Origin: Ciona intestinalis
Lineage: Eukaryota; Chordata; Ascidiacea; Phlebobranchia; Cionidae
Direction of reading: 5' to 3'
NCBI RefSeq assembly: GCF_000224145.3
Contig: NC_020173.2
Coordinates: 5,403,039-5,467,038, forward strand
Length of the DNA stretch: 64,000 bases
This document shows positions 24,451 through 35,900 of this stretch, one piece after another. The notes under the pieces are model-generated. The model searched no databases. It was not told where the DNA came from and was given only the letters and a program-made list of their open reading frames with translations. Each line of letters opens with the position of its first letter. Positions within the stretch are counted from its first letter, which is position 1. Position numbers and translations under genes: made by a program.

Positions 24451-26781
24451 ATGAAAGTAACAGAACAAACTGTGGCGGTGTGGTTGACAAAAATCAAGCA
24501 AGAAAGCGATTATAAAACTTGGATACAAGACGTTCTGTCGTTGCGAGAATTTCTTCTGGCTCTAAAACAACGCTTCAGCGATCTCGGAAACATAGACGAT
24601 GTTATAAAGACCTTACCAAGTGTGGGTATGTATTTATTTATGTATGATTCTGTGCGTACATCGAATATATTAAACGGTGCTAGTGAATAATCCTCCCCCT
24701 GCCTTATTTGCTAACCCCTAACTTCTAATCTCCTATATATAACTCCTAACTACCACTACCAGCAACCTCTAACACTTTCCACCAGCCTAACCTGTAACAT
24801 ACTGAAGGATTCTTCACTAGTGCCCCTTAAACACATTACACATATACATATGTGGCATATAATTTATAAACATTGTATGTTATTGACTTTTGCAACATGT
24901 ATTGCATTTTCAGCCGAATTTCTTGATGTACTGTGTGTAAGAACTGACTTGCTTGTGAATAAGCATGTCACATCAACATTACATGAATGCCTGCACTTTA
25001 TGATAGCAGATAAACCGAAAACAGAAACGGAAAAGATTTCAACGCCATGGGCCTGGAAGCATGTTAACTATCTTCTTAAACAACCAGTGGGGTGTTTAGC
25101 ATCAGGGTAAGATCAAAATCTAACTTATAATACTATCAACGCTAGATTTAACCAGGTCGGGAACTTCCTACCATTGTGTAAGAAACTGAACGGTTATTGC
25201 TCTAACCCAATGGTCACTAATGGGTTGTCTAAATTATCGGCCATAGACTGTCAATGAAGCTTAGTGGTTAGGCACTGGCATTGGATTAAAGGTTACTGGA
25301 TTCAAACCTCGATGTTGCTACTATTGTGGCCTATATGCCGTTGGGTCAGACATTTTCTGTTTAATGCTTTAAATAGCCAGCAGTATATTTAAGAAATTGT
25401 ATTCTTCCTATGCGTGTATGTATTGGTATGACATATTTTTGACTTTTTTTAAAGGTTGCCACAAGACACTCTTGCGAAAATGGTCCAAGAAAAAGTAGTT
25501 GGAATCACTGCCACTCTCACAAGCCAATATACCTCGTGCAACACTGTAGCTTTATCAAGCGCCACCATGCAAAAATCAGCTGATATGACTTCTGCAATAG
25601 ATTCATTAATTCCACTTCTAGGGACCCAATTTGGGGACATTGTTCTACAAGACTTATTCAAGTGCACAGATACTTTCCATGCCTTGAATTGCTACAGTGA
25701 AGCTTTTATTTCAGCTGTTGAATTTTCTTTACCCAACCTGTCAATCAAAACTTGCATTTTATTTTATGAAGTAAGTGAACACTACCTCGTACTTTTTCAT
25801 AGTATTGTTCTAACTATTAACACATATCCAATCACAGATTTTATAATTAGCAGTTTAAACCATCAATTGTTAAGCCATAGGATTTAGCCAAATACTTTAT
25901 CTGTTATAAAAACAGTTTATCCACTACCTCTTACTTTCTCATATTCCTTTTTATTAGCACATATAAAATTACAGATTTGGAATTAACAATTTAAACCATC
26001 AATTGTTAAGCCATAGGATTTAGCCAAAATACTTCATCAGTTAAAAACACTGTTTGTGCCCATGTTGTATCTTACTTTCTTATTGTGTATAAAACAGTTT
26101 TAATTTAAAACAATCTTCTTTATCTGTACAGAGATGGCCATGGAAATTTTCAAACAGTTTTCAAGACACAATTCTTAAATTTTCAAACGAAAATCTTAAC
26201 AACCAAAAAGATTTAAAAGAAAAGATTACACAATCAAAAATAGTAAGTAATCTCTTCATTAGAAACTAAATATTAGTGTTTTAAACAATTGTATTAAAAA
26301 AACGGTAAATTTTGCATTAGGTATTTTTACTGATTTTTTAAGATTTAAAAGTTGAGGGTAAATGCCCCTCAGTCTAAAACAATTAACATTAATAACAAAT
26401 TGATTAATTATTTGATTGTTTCCCTAAATAAATACGACATTGACAAATTAGCAGTGAGAAAAAATTGACCCCTTATGCTCTACTACAACGATAAAATGAA
26501 CCTTTTTTTGCGCCTCGGGCTTTATTTTGAGAACATTGTTTTAGAAAGTGTTTTCACTTCAGGTAAAATGCTGTTGTGAGAGCTTAATTCTGCTACCAGT
26601 GTGTACCTCAAGTTTAGAAGAAATTTGCGAACTTTTAAAAACTGAAGAGTGCAAATACGATCCACACTTTATGCAACAGGTTTTTGATTCTGTGCTGGCA
26701 ACACTGCAGCCAAAACTGAAAGAATGGGGTTTGGAAACACTGGTAACAAATCTGAAAAATTTCAGGTTTAAAATAAGCTAA
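24451..26781 (+). CDS. Unrecognised helical protein, 337 residues
   Basis: Five exons with good splice sites and consistent phase (24451-24625, 24914-25106, 25455-25770, 26132-26242, 26563-26781). I do not recognise the family. The product is largely alpha-helical with no signal peptide or membrane helix. It starts MKVTEQTVAVWLTKIKQES; the middle has PWAWKHVNYLLKQP and IDSLIPLLGTQFGDIVLQDL; near residue 230 is RWPWKF; the C-terminal part has cysteine pairs (KCCCESL) and the helix FMQQVFDSVLATLQPKLKEWG. The pattern of amphipathic helices suggests a HEAT-like or scaffold fold. The WPWK segment faintly recalls the C-terminal repeats of FANCE, but I cannot align the rest and do not claim it. The complete phase match across four introns argues for a real gene. 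Confidence 0.7.
24673..24830 (+). mobile_element. Short TIR element (GGTGCTAGTGAATAATCC ends)
   Basis: Left end GGTGCTAGTGAATAATCCTCC and right end GGATTCTTCACTAGTGCC are inverted copies of each other. The interior is CT-rich (CTAACCCCTAACTTCTAATC). A second copy lies at 40928-41135 and a solo end at about 17000. It is in intron 1 of the gene at 24451. Confidence 0.75.
25165..25375 (+). mobile_element. Composite SINE with tRNA-like head
   Basis: The left part is SINE 3'-body sequence (GGTTATTGCTCTAACCCAATG). The right part is a tRNA-like head with A-box TTAGTGGTTAGG and B-box ACTGGATTCAAACC about 33 bp apart, followed by GTTGCTACTATTGTGGCC. The order suggests two SINE pieces side by side. 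Intron 2 of the gene at 24451. Confidence 0.65.
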
Positions 26782-27605
26782 AAAATTTCTATGGCTCTTT
26801 CTTTTATTTCTGTTTTTACTTTCACAGAAGCAAAAATGGTTCCAGTTTATGTATTTGTTGTTTATTTATATATATCTTTGATTTGAAATAAAATTAAAGA
26901 GAAAATACGGAACGTTGTGTTATAATAAGAAAAGACAAGTTTATCGGCAGTAACAGCAATGAACGTTACAATTCAATGTACAAAACATACAACTGGCAGT
27001 TTATTATAAACCTGTAAATCATACAGGTAAAGGTAAAGTACGTTAACAAGCCATAACAATTCGGTAACTATTATTTAAGTACGTATTACGCAATAAATGG
27101 GGCTAATTAGTAACATTTCTCTCCTATCCAAATAATACAGGTGGCGTGGTATGTTTTAAAAGCTGTATAATAAGGAACATAAAGTATTGGTCCATTTACA
27201 TCCTAAAATATATAGTAATATGGGGTAAGATGGGATACCGTTTGCGCCGAAATACCAAATTTCCCAATCATGTTTTAAACAATTATCGAAGCTCTTATGT
27301 AATCGCTGGCTCACGGTTATATAATTCTGTAAATATTCTTTGTTTACCAACAAATTGAACGAGAAACAAGCACAAATTCACGTCCCATCTTCCCCCACCC
27401 GACTATACACCCTTAAATATTGTTCTGTTTCGGGACTGGAAAGAAAACTTACGAAGTCAACAAGAATTTCACAGTGGACACATTAATAAAGAAGTCAAGC
27501 GGTCCTGATGCGATTTTTAATCTGCTGCCCAGCGATTGCTATCTCCGTGACGAGGATAGAACGGCTCATCGCTGCTCTGTTTCAAATCTGCGTTTCATTT
27601 GTGGT
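26782..27605. other. Interval between gene at 24451 and cysteine-peptide gene
   Basis: The two genes converge here. A poly(A) signal for the left gene lies at about 26886 (AATAAA). The rest holds a MITE copy (27209-27407) and AT-rich sequence that is probably the 3' UTR of the minus-strand gene. Confidence 0.5.
27209..27407 (+). mobile_element. GGTGGGGGAAGATG MITE, copy 7
   Basis: Right end perfect (CATCTTCCCCCACCCGACTATA), left end diverged (ATAGTAATATGGGGTAAGATG). Near full length, downstream of the cysteine-peptide gene. Confidence 0.82.
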
Positions 27606-30247
27606 TCATTTTCTAAAGCAATTGATCTGGCAGATATGGCAATTGATGCGGAAACGATAGTAGCGTCTTCTACCTGACCGCCTCACACGGCCTGCTGATC
27701 TTTTGGTCCGTTGGTGCCCGTTAAATAAATCCAGGGTGTCTTGGCTAACGAGACTGGTTTGTTCGAGGCTTGCTTCGGGCTCATAGTTGGCTTCCGATTC
27801 TGATACTGTAACGAAAAAATGTTTAAAACATCGCTTATGAGAAAAACAATTACAAACAAAGTTACATATGTGGGATGGGGAAAGATGGGACGTATTGTCA
27901 TTTTTTTTCGTCCGATTAGGTAGTAAAAAAGGACATTTAAAAAATAATGGAACTGTATCCTCACGACTCCCATAGACCGGTGGTAATTGTTTAAAACACG
28001 ATCAGAATATTTGATTATTTTGTGCTAAAGGTGTACCGTCTTCCCCCGCCATACTGCACACGTATATATAACTTGTTAAGCAGGTACGAGGTTTATGAAA
28101 CAGAACACCCGTGTTTATATGACGAGTGTCATTTTCCGGCCACACGGGAATAAAAAGTTGCACCCAAACACCGTTTATAAGAATGAAGCATCACATACAC
28201 ATAGTCGTTATAGGTAGAAATCGTGACTTGAACCGAGTCTATAGTTATGGATCATTTAGCGCCCCAAGACATACAGTTGGCAAAACGTTATAAAACCAGT
28301 GTTTTAAAATCCTATGTAGTTTTGTCTTTTGAGTACACTAAAACTAATATATAAATTGTATTTGATTTCATTCTTCTCTTTTTTAATTTATTTTTTTTGT
28401 AGAAATAATTTTAGATGCGGGTATTAAGGACTAAACAACATATATTAAAACAATTTATATGCATGACATGTATTGGCTACACATTTATTTAATAAAAATA
28501 CTATTATGCGACCCATCAATGATCGGTTTATTGAATATTTCGTGAACCGGAATTAAGCAATATCGGTATTTGCATCAAAATTATAGGGTTTTAAGCGTGT
28601 TTAATGATTTACCCAAAGATTAGAGTTTATTACGTTGCAAAAGCGATTGATTCAATCTTTCGAATATTTACAATAGTTTGAACCCGTGTGCACTCCAAGA
28701 GTTTTAACGATTAAAACTTCTCGCACGCGAAGGACCGGTTATTTCAATGTAGGTCGGTACACACTAGAGCCGTGATGCTTTGTAATCAGTATCGGTACGC
28801 AACTGAAGTGGTTTACATGTTTGAGGTGTTTAAAACTCGCAAACTTTGAGTGGACACTGTAATTATAATGGGTCGCACCAAACTATTTAATACACTTGTG
28901 TTTGTATGTTAAAACTCACCAGTTACCATTATGTTCGCCTTATTAGCCCCCGAGCAATCTTTTGTGTTAAAAAGTATTTAATTGATTGACACCCTATACC
29001 TAGTTAGCGGGAAGTGTGCGAATTAGAACCGGTGTGGAATTATAGTGTAATTAATACAGCGCCGATGCTAATGTTAGAAATTAATCGCTGGACAAAGTTG
29101 GGAGCGGATCCAGCACTCCGAAATGTCATGTGCCGGGTGGTGCCAATTCCTTCACTGTCGAGCACGCGACATGAAGTAACCGCGACCAAATGCCTGAAGC
29201 ACAAGGCGCCTATACCGCACAACAAGAGCGGGGAATGGGTAATGTTCTACTGGCCGGACGTCGGAATTTTGCCTTCGATTAAGAAATCTATGTAGCCGAA
29301 CATCGACGCCTAATTCGCAGCTGCCGAAGTGTTTGTTGTGGGCCGAAATAAACGTGAAAAACACTGCAAGAATCTTGCTGTGTTTGCTCTCTTGTTGATG
29401 TCCTGTCAGCAAATTGGCTCGAGTTCAATTTATCTTTTTATTTTATTTTTTTACTCCATTTTACCATTTTTTTTTGGAATTTGCAAAACCTTAGTCCATT
29501 ATAAACATTAAACCGGTCGCGGAGGTCGGATTTTGCTTTTAGTTTTGTAATTGTGACCGATTCCGATCGCTCTCCGGACGATATGTAAGATTAAGTATCT
29601 CGCCGAGCGACATCTTGGCAGAGATGAGATCTTAATACCTTTTCAGGGCAAGACGCGTCCATATACAGGGTAAAGGTCATTTTATAACGCTTCGATCTTT
29701 GTTTAGGCCAAAACTGCTTAAGCGTCCCCCGACCTGCCCCCACGGAAATTAATAATTCGATTGTCATAACGTTCGGTTCGCTTGTGTCTAGAACTTCATA
29801 CACGTCGAATTGTTGTTTGTTTATCATTTTCCGGTGCTGGAGGTTTCGGCGACGCCCTAGCTAAGCAACTCTATGCAAACCGCAACGTTTCGGAGAAGAA
29901 ACCTAAAACTGATTTGTTCTCGAAAAATTTGCATACCGTGTTGTAAAACCATTTTGTGCGTTTGATATTCAAAAACATAATGCATCAAAAACAACCAACT
30001 AAAAATATGAATAATTTTTTGCGGAAGATTCAAAACGAAACTTACTGCTTCGTTTCGAGAGTCCGACACCGTAGTAGCATCGATGGTAAAGCTTACTCCA
30101 ACATCTTCTACAAACAAATTCCTTTAATTGCATTCGACTCATGCGTCTACGGGACTCCACACTTGTAGCTAACACAAGAAGGGAAATCACCACCACAAGC
30201 CCTAACTTTAACCCCAAACCGCCCCTGCTTAATTTTGACTTATTCAT
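27606..30247 (-). CDS. Putative secreted cysteine-rich peptide precursor
   Basis: Two exons (30247-30046, 27805-27606) with a GTAAGT donor and a TTACAG acceptor join in phase 1 to give 133 residues. Residues about 12-32 form a strong signal peptide (LKLGLVVVISLLVLATS) after a basic start. The first module (33-66) has three cysteines, CRRC and YHRCYYG, and ends LSKR, a dibasic site. An acidic linker follows (SESEANYEPEASLEQ), then RTKR (99-102) and a run of arginines. The last module is RYYRFRINCHICQINCFRK with three cysteines and a natural stop. Two cysteine-bearing ends around a cleavable linker, with the intron in the linker at phase 1, recall the insulin/relaxin gene plan. The cysteine spacings do not fit (no CC pair), so I do not assign it there. 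A TATA-like TATATA lies at 30336-30341, about 90 bp upstream of the ATG. Confidence 0.6.
27868..28056 (-). mobile_element. GGTGGGGGAAGATG MITE, copy 8
   Basis: Ends GGGATGGGGAAAGATGGGACG and ACCGTCTTCCCCCGCCATAC. It is inserted in the long intron of the cysteine-peptide gene, 62 bp from the exon 2 acceptor. Confidence 0.82.
28070..28160 (+). repeat. SINE 3' fragment
   Basis: AACTTGTTAAGCAGGTACGAGG, then GAAACAGAACACCCGTG and GGCCACACGGGAATAAA: the terminal ~85 bp unit of the SINE family, lying next to MITE copy 8. Confidence 0.6.
28160..30045. other. Intron interior of the cysteine-peptide gene
   Basis: Mostly unique sequence. A GC-richer island at about 29000-29330 is open on both strands (93 codons on plus without an ATG start, 86 on minus). 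It shows no similarity I recognise and no clear splice signals. A T-rich tract follows near 29430-29480. It may be regulatory or an unrecognised exon. Confidence 0.35.
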
Positions 30248-31594
30248 CTTTGATGTTCTTGAATTGAAAGTAAGCAGCTTTCTAAGTCTAGATTTCGTTT
30301 AGTAGTTGCTGTACTGGATGGTCACAGCGCTTTGGTATATATTGCTTCCCCCCTTTTTTCCCGGCGCCGCCAATGGCCATCTTCTCTTACTGGGTTGATG
30401 TTATGGGCGAGAGATATTAGCAATAATCGCGCGTGTGCCTCCGCGCGGTAACTTCGCCCCAGGGTCAAGGAAATAAAAGAAATTAAGCGCCCGCAAAGTC
30501 GACATTCCACACAAAACGCAACGATCGATTACCAAGCCGCCCAACTCGGGCTAAGATAGAAAATATTACTTCTCCCAAAAAAGCTAAAATTTTGAGACAG
30601 TTTATTTGCATACGGGTTAGGCTGCTGGGCGGGCACGATTAATCTAAACATAAATGAACCAAATCGGCAAAATCTTATTTTTATTCTATCTATAAAAAAG
30701 GTGTTGCCCGTTTGTTAGTGTTTACGTTCATGCCAATAAAGTTTATTTTCATCACGGATTTTCTACGTCATACCATATCGATAATATGTTTATTTTTAAA
30801 TGTGAGTGTTTTCTTACATTTTTTACTGTGGGATTTTGGGCTGGGTTCGGCTAAATGACCCACCTTATTTACATATGCATAAATATAGATCTGATAAATG
30901 ACGAAATTGTATGTTTACGTTAAAAAACAAATATTAATCGTGGGGCCGAAATCTAGATTTATATTTGCATGTTATTAAATGCGCCGATAATGGATTATAA
31001 CGTGATTTCCACACCCTACAATAAGATCTAATTAATAGAAAAATATATTTTCTATTTTGAAAAGGGCGAGGTCCATTTTATTTTTGAAAATAAATTTAAT
31101 ATTTAAATCTTAACAACCTGTTATATAAAAATAAACCGCCGATAAATAGCAAACAGAAAGATAACTTGTATGTTATGACGAGATTAAAATAAACCTCGTG
31201 CACGTTTCTCGTCACATGAACAGCATGGCTTAAATGTTACTATCAGATTTGCGAACGAAAGGGAAAAAAACGAAAAAAATGAATGCCACGCGTTGCGAAA
31301 TTTCTGAGACCGCACAATTTTAATCAGTTGGGACGAACTTACCGCTGGCAATAAATTTCCCGTCCATGATTCAAAACAGAATTCTCTGACATACAGGTAC
31401 GGTTTGTAAAGAGTTTCGCAGATAAAATTTCGTAACGAGGGACTTAATTTTGGGAATTTTTAAACATATTCTGACTCAACAGATATCCAGCAACACGCAT
31501 ATGCACGTTTTTCATTACCGCGACATTCCGAGAGAAAATTACAAACAATTATCAAATAAATTAAAAGAATTTTTACGCCAAAGAATAAAATAAA

Positions 31595-31786
31595 TAGTAG
31601 AGTGGGGAAGATGGGACACCTTCAGCACATATTATCCGAATGGTTTTAAACAATTATCAATGGTCTATAATGGGGTTCGCGAGGATACGGTTTTATAATT
31701 GTTTGAATTTTCTTTGTCTACTAGCAAAAAGGGACGAGAAAATAAAATGAAGAGATGTCTCATGTTCCCCATACTCCTATATACAT
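31595..31786 (+). mobile_element. GGTGGGGGAAGATG MITE, copy 9
   Basis: Ends TAGTAGAGTGGGGAAGATGG and CATGTTCCCCATACTCCTATA. A short deletion is visible in the middle compared with other copies (the ATATCCTGATCG block is shortened). Confidence 0.82.
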
Positions 31787-32058
31787 TTTAATAAAAACAG
31801 TTTGTGAACCTTTTCAAAAGCCCATAAGCTTATATATAATATATGGTCGGAGTCATATTTTAAAATAAATCAATTTTAATTATGTTCCAATTCAAACAAT
31901 AATTGCTCTAAATTAACAATTTTCAACCATCCTAGTTGCTATTGACCGGTAGTGTAGCAACCAGGTATTTTACCTGCACATGCAATAAACAGCTTAATTT
32001 TGAATGCTGTTCTTTAGAACTTGAGTACAAAAATTAAGTAAAGTGTTTTTTTTTCAAC

Positions 32059-32208
32059 AGTCCTGATGTTTTAAACAATGAACAACGGTCTATGGGAGTC
32101 GTAAGGGTACTGTTTTATAATTCTTTTAATGTTTCTTGTCTTTACAAAAAAGAATGAGAAAATAGAATGAAACCGTATCCCATATCTTCCCCCACAGTAC
32201 CCTATACT
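32059..32208 (+). mobile_element. GGTGGGGGAAGATG MITE, copy 10 (5' truncated)
   Basis: Begins within the interior (CAGTCCTGATGTTTTAAACA) and keeps the right half through CATATCTTCCCCCACAGTACC. The left inverted repeat is missing. Confidence 0.75.
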
Positions 32209-33677
32209 TAAAAGTATTATATATATATACCCACGACGAAAATATCGGCCGCTAAAGATATTCCCGTCTCCCCACACTACTATATATAAAAAGTGGGACG
32301 CTTATAAGTGTATGTCCTGCAACATTCATATACAGAGCTATACCCACTATTTTCTAACATAAGAAACATTCCCGGCCCAGTTAAGACCAATACCCATATA
32401 TACACCGTGAGAAAATAAGGACACTACCCGTAATTAAGCAAAATATTTTATTTGACCTTTCTAGAAAAATTTTGCGGCGCGGCCTTATATGTATTTTAGC
32501 TATCCGAACCCAAATCTCGGGTTGCGCAACGGGGAAGTCCCAAACGTGATAGTGCACCGGTGGAAAAATGTTTTAACCTCTGCGAAAATGTTGGATACAG
32601 GTCCGGTTACAAAAAGCCGAAGTAATTGCGAGTTTGCGTGGCGCATATTACTTGGTTTTAATCCTAGGACCCGGTCCTATACACTGCTATCCCCGCTATA
32701 TGTTCTCTATTTTGAGAAGCCGCAGTGACGTAAGATGGGTTCCCGGAATACATGCAGTTAACGTCACACGTGCCGCGTTAATGCAAGTACGTTATTAACG
32801 AAATTTTAATCTTCTGTTTGTAAATTCTCCCAATCCGTATTGCAAGATTATAAATACCATATATATAGTGCATTAAGAATTGGTTTTATATAGAAACCAA
32901 TGAAGGTAAAGTCAAATATAACTATATAACATGATTTGTATTATCTTTTATATTAATAGTGAATGTTAAAATCACGAGCAAGAAAAAAAACGGCAAAAAC
33001 TTGTCTTTATATAATGACTTATATGGAAAAATACAGCTTGTTTAAAAGACGACTGTTATACATGTGCCGAATAAAGATTAGTTTTCGATTTTTAATTTAA
33101 ACGTTCAAGTTTAAAAACATTTCAAGAAATATTTGTTAATTTTGTTTAAAAACATAAGCAGTCAGAAGAATGCATTCATGGCGTTTTAAGCGGCTGTTAT
33201 CCACGGAAAAACAGCTGGTTACACCTGTGTAATAGGAGCTAAGGTGTTAAGATCAAAAAACTGTTTTCCGAAACACCAAATTTCACCAAAGGTTAAATTC
33301 AACGGTTTAAACATAATTAACAAGCAAGACAAGAAGTTAATCGCGACAATTATGTTGCTATACCACTTTCAATAAAGTTGAAAACACACTTCGGTAGTCC
33401 AATAATATAGAATAGTGTATTATCATAACACGATCCAAAAGCGTGGAAGTAGAAAAACAGCTTATACGGGATAAGAGACGAGTTTAATCTCCTGGGTGAC
33501 TTTAGTTCTATGGTTGGATACGTTCTCGCTGCCGGTAAAGTTACATATGCCGCGTCTTCTAACTGAAACCGTAGTATTCTGAAGTCACTTCAATATACTA
33601 TGCTGAAACCGTGCAAGTTTAAATTTGATAAGGTTATCAGGCAAGTTCTATCCGGTATATGTTTCACTATGTGTAAA

Positions 33678-33860
33678 AAGTACTATGGAGTAAAATGGGA
33701 GACCGTTAGCACATAATATTCCATATATCTTAATTGAGTTTTCGACCATTAACGAAATTTTTTGGAGTCGTGATGATACGGTTATATGATTCTGCAAATT
33801 TTCTTTATAAACTATCAAAAAGGGTGACATAAAAAACAATTAAAAAGGGGACCATCTTAA
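33678..33860 (+). mobile_element. GGTGGGGGAAGATG MITE, copy 11 (degenerate)
   Basis: Recognisable by GAGACCGTTAGCACATAATA, GGAGTCGTGATGATACGGTT and AACTATCAAAAAGGGTGACA. Both inverted ends are eroded, so this is among the oldest copies. Confidence 0.65.
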
Positions 33861-34235
33861 ATCTAAAATTTATGTAAACTTGCGTTGTATAATGATTATT
33901 TAACGTGTGGATTATTGAATGGTTCCGCAGTGAATATACGTTTATTTCGTGCGTTTTTAAACCAGAAGTCTGAGTGCTTTCGGTCAAAGGCTATAATTTT
34001 AGACCAGAACGTTTATCATATGGTGAGCGAACGTGAGTTCTGAAATTCACGCGTAACATCGTGCTTAGACGAATACGCGAATATAACTTCACGGATAATC
34101 GTTGACGATATCTTTAATATCAGATAACTGTCATATTGATCAGAAGGCGCAAACATTGTATCACCAAAACAACATAAGCTGCCTTTTTCTGACGAATTTA
34201 GCCACGGGTCATGTCACAGTAGTTTAATCATGTGT

Positions 34236-34612
34236 AGTATAGGGTAAGATGGGAAAAGATTTATTATATTTTCTCCCCTTTTTGGTGGAAAACAAAGTAT
34301 TATAGTAGCTAGTGTGGGGGGAGATGGGACACCTTTTTATTCTATTTACTCGTCCCATTTGGTAGTAAACAGAGAAGATTCAAATAAATATAAAACCTTA
34401 TCCCTACGACTTTCATAGACCGTTGTTAATTGTTTTAAACATGATCAGAATATTTGGATATTATGTGCTAAACATGTCCCATCTTCCCCCACCTTACTAT
34501 ATTACAGAATTAATAGCAAGAAATATTCACGATTCTAAAAAAAGCGTTGTAAATTGGTGAAATCACGATTTGAGTGCTAAAATAATATCCCATCTTGCCC
34601 CACTGTACCATG
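34236..34612 (-). mobile_element. GGTGGGGGAAGATG MITE, copy 12 (outer, interrupted)
   Basis: Left end at 34236 (TATAGGGTAAGATGGGAAAA) runs as far as GGAAAACAAAG. It is broken by a complete copy at 34306-34501 and appears to resume up to ATCCCATCTTGCCCCACTGTA near 34610. The resumed part is strongly diverged, so the outer copy is older. Confidence 0.6.
34306..34501 (-). mobile_element. GGTGGGGGAAGATG MITE, copy 13 (inner)
   Basis: Complete and well preserved: AGCTAGTGTGGGGGGAGATG to CCATCTTCCCCCACCTTAC, flanked by TATAGT/ACTATAT. It is inserted into the older copy at 34236-34612. Confidence 0.82.
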
Positions 34613-35063
34613 TGTTCCAATATAATAAGTGATATAGGAATAAAATGCGGTCGATGCATTTAAATTTATGTTGAAGATTCATACAAGGATTGTATAATGT
34701 AGGTCTGCTATTCACGCCCGGGGTGATGGGCAACTTAAGCCGTTCATTTGGCAAATTCTGCGGCATATTTCTTTGGTGTTTCATAAGTTCTATAACGGGT
34801 TATATTGGCAAAGTATGACTGGCTTTACAATTAGGCCAACTTATTTAGATGTATAGAATATACCGCTGGCTGGCAGCCATTTTTTAAAGGTTTAACGGCT
34901 TATAATGGTGCGTGTATGTACAGTAATTAATCATTAAATAACATGGTATTTTAAGCCGCGATAACGAAGAAAACATAATACCGACGGAGGCATATTCGTA
35001 TGGATCGTTTGATAGTTAAATACAACTGTTTTGGAACCTTTTTTGTGCGTTATTTTGGTATCA

Positions 35064-35257
35064 GTATGGTGGGGGGAGATGGGACAACTTTTTATTTTGT
35101 TCTCTTGTCCCATTTGGTAGTAAACAAAGAACATTCAAAAAATTATAAAACGGTATCCTGGCGACTCCCATAGACTGCTGCTAATTTTTTTAAACACAAT
35201 TGAAAAATTCAGATATTATGTGCTAAAGGTGTCCCAATTTTCCCACCTAACTATGCT
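35064..35257 (-). mobile_element. GGTGGGGGAAGATG MITE, copy 14
   Basis: Ends AGTATGGTGGGGGGAGATGG and CCCAATTTTCCCACCTAACT; the interior is nearly full length. Confidence 0.82.
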
Positions 35258-35754
35258 TTGTACCAGTAAATCAATCACTGAAAAACACACGAAGATCTTA
35301 TCTCCGCATAAGTTAAAAATCGTGAAGAACATACCGGCTCAAGTAACAGGTACAGCGGTAGGCCACCGACAAAAAAGGTGTTTTACTGAGGAAAAAATTT
35401 CCCGAATCGCAACTCACAAAAAGTTCTCACGGTCTTGCACGGACCGGTAGTTCCCGATAGTGTTTTATGCAGCGTGGGAATCTCGCTATTAGTTTTTTGA
35501 GGTATATGTCACCATCGTAAAGTGCCCAAAACGTTTTTATCGACCGCCATGTATATTCATTTCTGAGCAAACGGGAAAATTTATGGCTTGGAAAACACGG
35601 CATGGTATGCATCAGAGTTTAAAATCCTATTTACGTAAACTTTGGAAACGTCAAAGGATAAGACCGTGATACAAACGTGGTATAACCATTTGCATGGTGG
35701 CTTTGATCCTGGAAAGTACGTGGCGATTACTCAAAAGCAAAACGTGACCGTTTA

Positions 35755-35900
35755 GGAATATTTTTGGCGCGAAATTATAGCCAATGACAAATATTTTGCT
35801 GGATTAAGTGACAGCATGACGCGAAAGTGATTTTCCTTCCGTTCCAGTCACTGTTCACTTCCGTGTCTATCCAAATGTTACCGTTACTCAACTAACCGAA
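35755..35900. promoter_or_regulatory. Orphan E2F/CCAAT/ETS site cluster
   Basis: At 35763-35774 TTTGGCGCGAAA is a palindromic E2F consensus. A CCAAT box follows 6 bp further on (35781-35785), and CTTCCGTT and CTTCCGTG (ETS cores) lie within the next 100 bp. The combination is typical of promoters of proliferation genes, but no coding region is recognised nearby. Confidence 0.4.

Noticed and set aside
27420-27677. Plus-strand 85-codon open frame
   Set aside because: It is antisense to the last exon of the cysteine-peptide gene, has no recognisable similarity and overlaps the end of a MITE.
27606-30247. Calling the cysteine peptide an insulin-like peptide
   Set aside because: Gene layout fits, but the A-chain CC-x3-C-x8-C and B-chain C-x11-C spacings are absent.
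32489-32728. Plus-strand 79-codon frame starting with a good ATG in the gene-poor interval
   Set aside because: No homology recognised, no splice sites or promoter found; kept only as a possibility.
35220-35450. 76-codon plus-strand frame
   Set aside because: Its start lies inside a MITE copy and the rest has no protein-like conservation.
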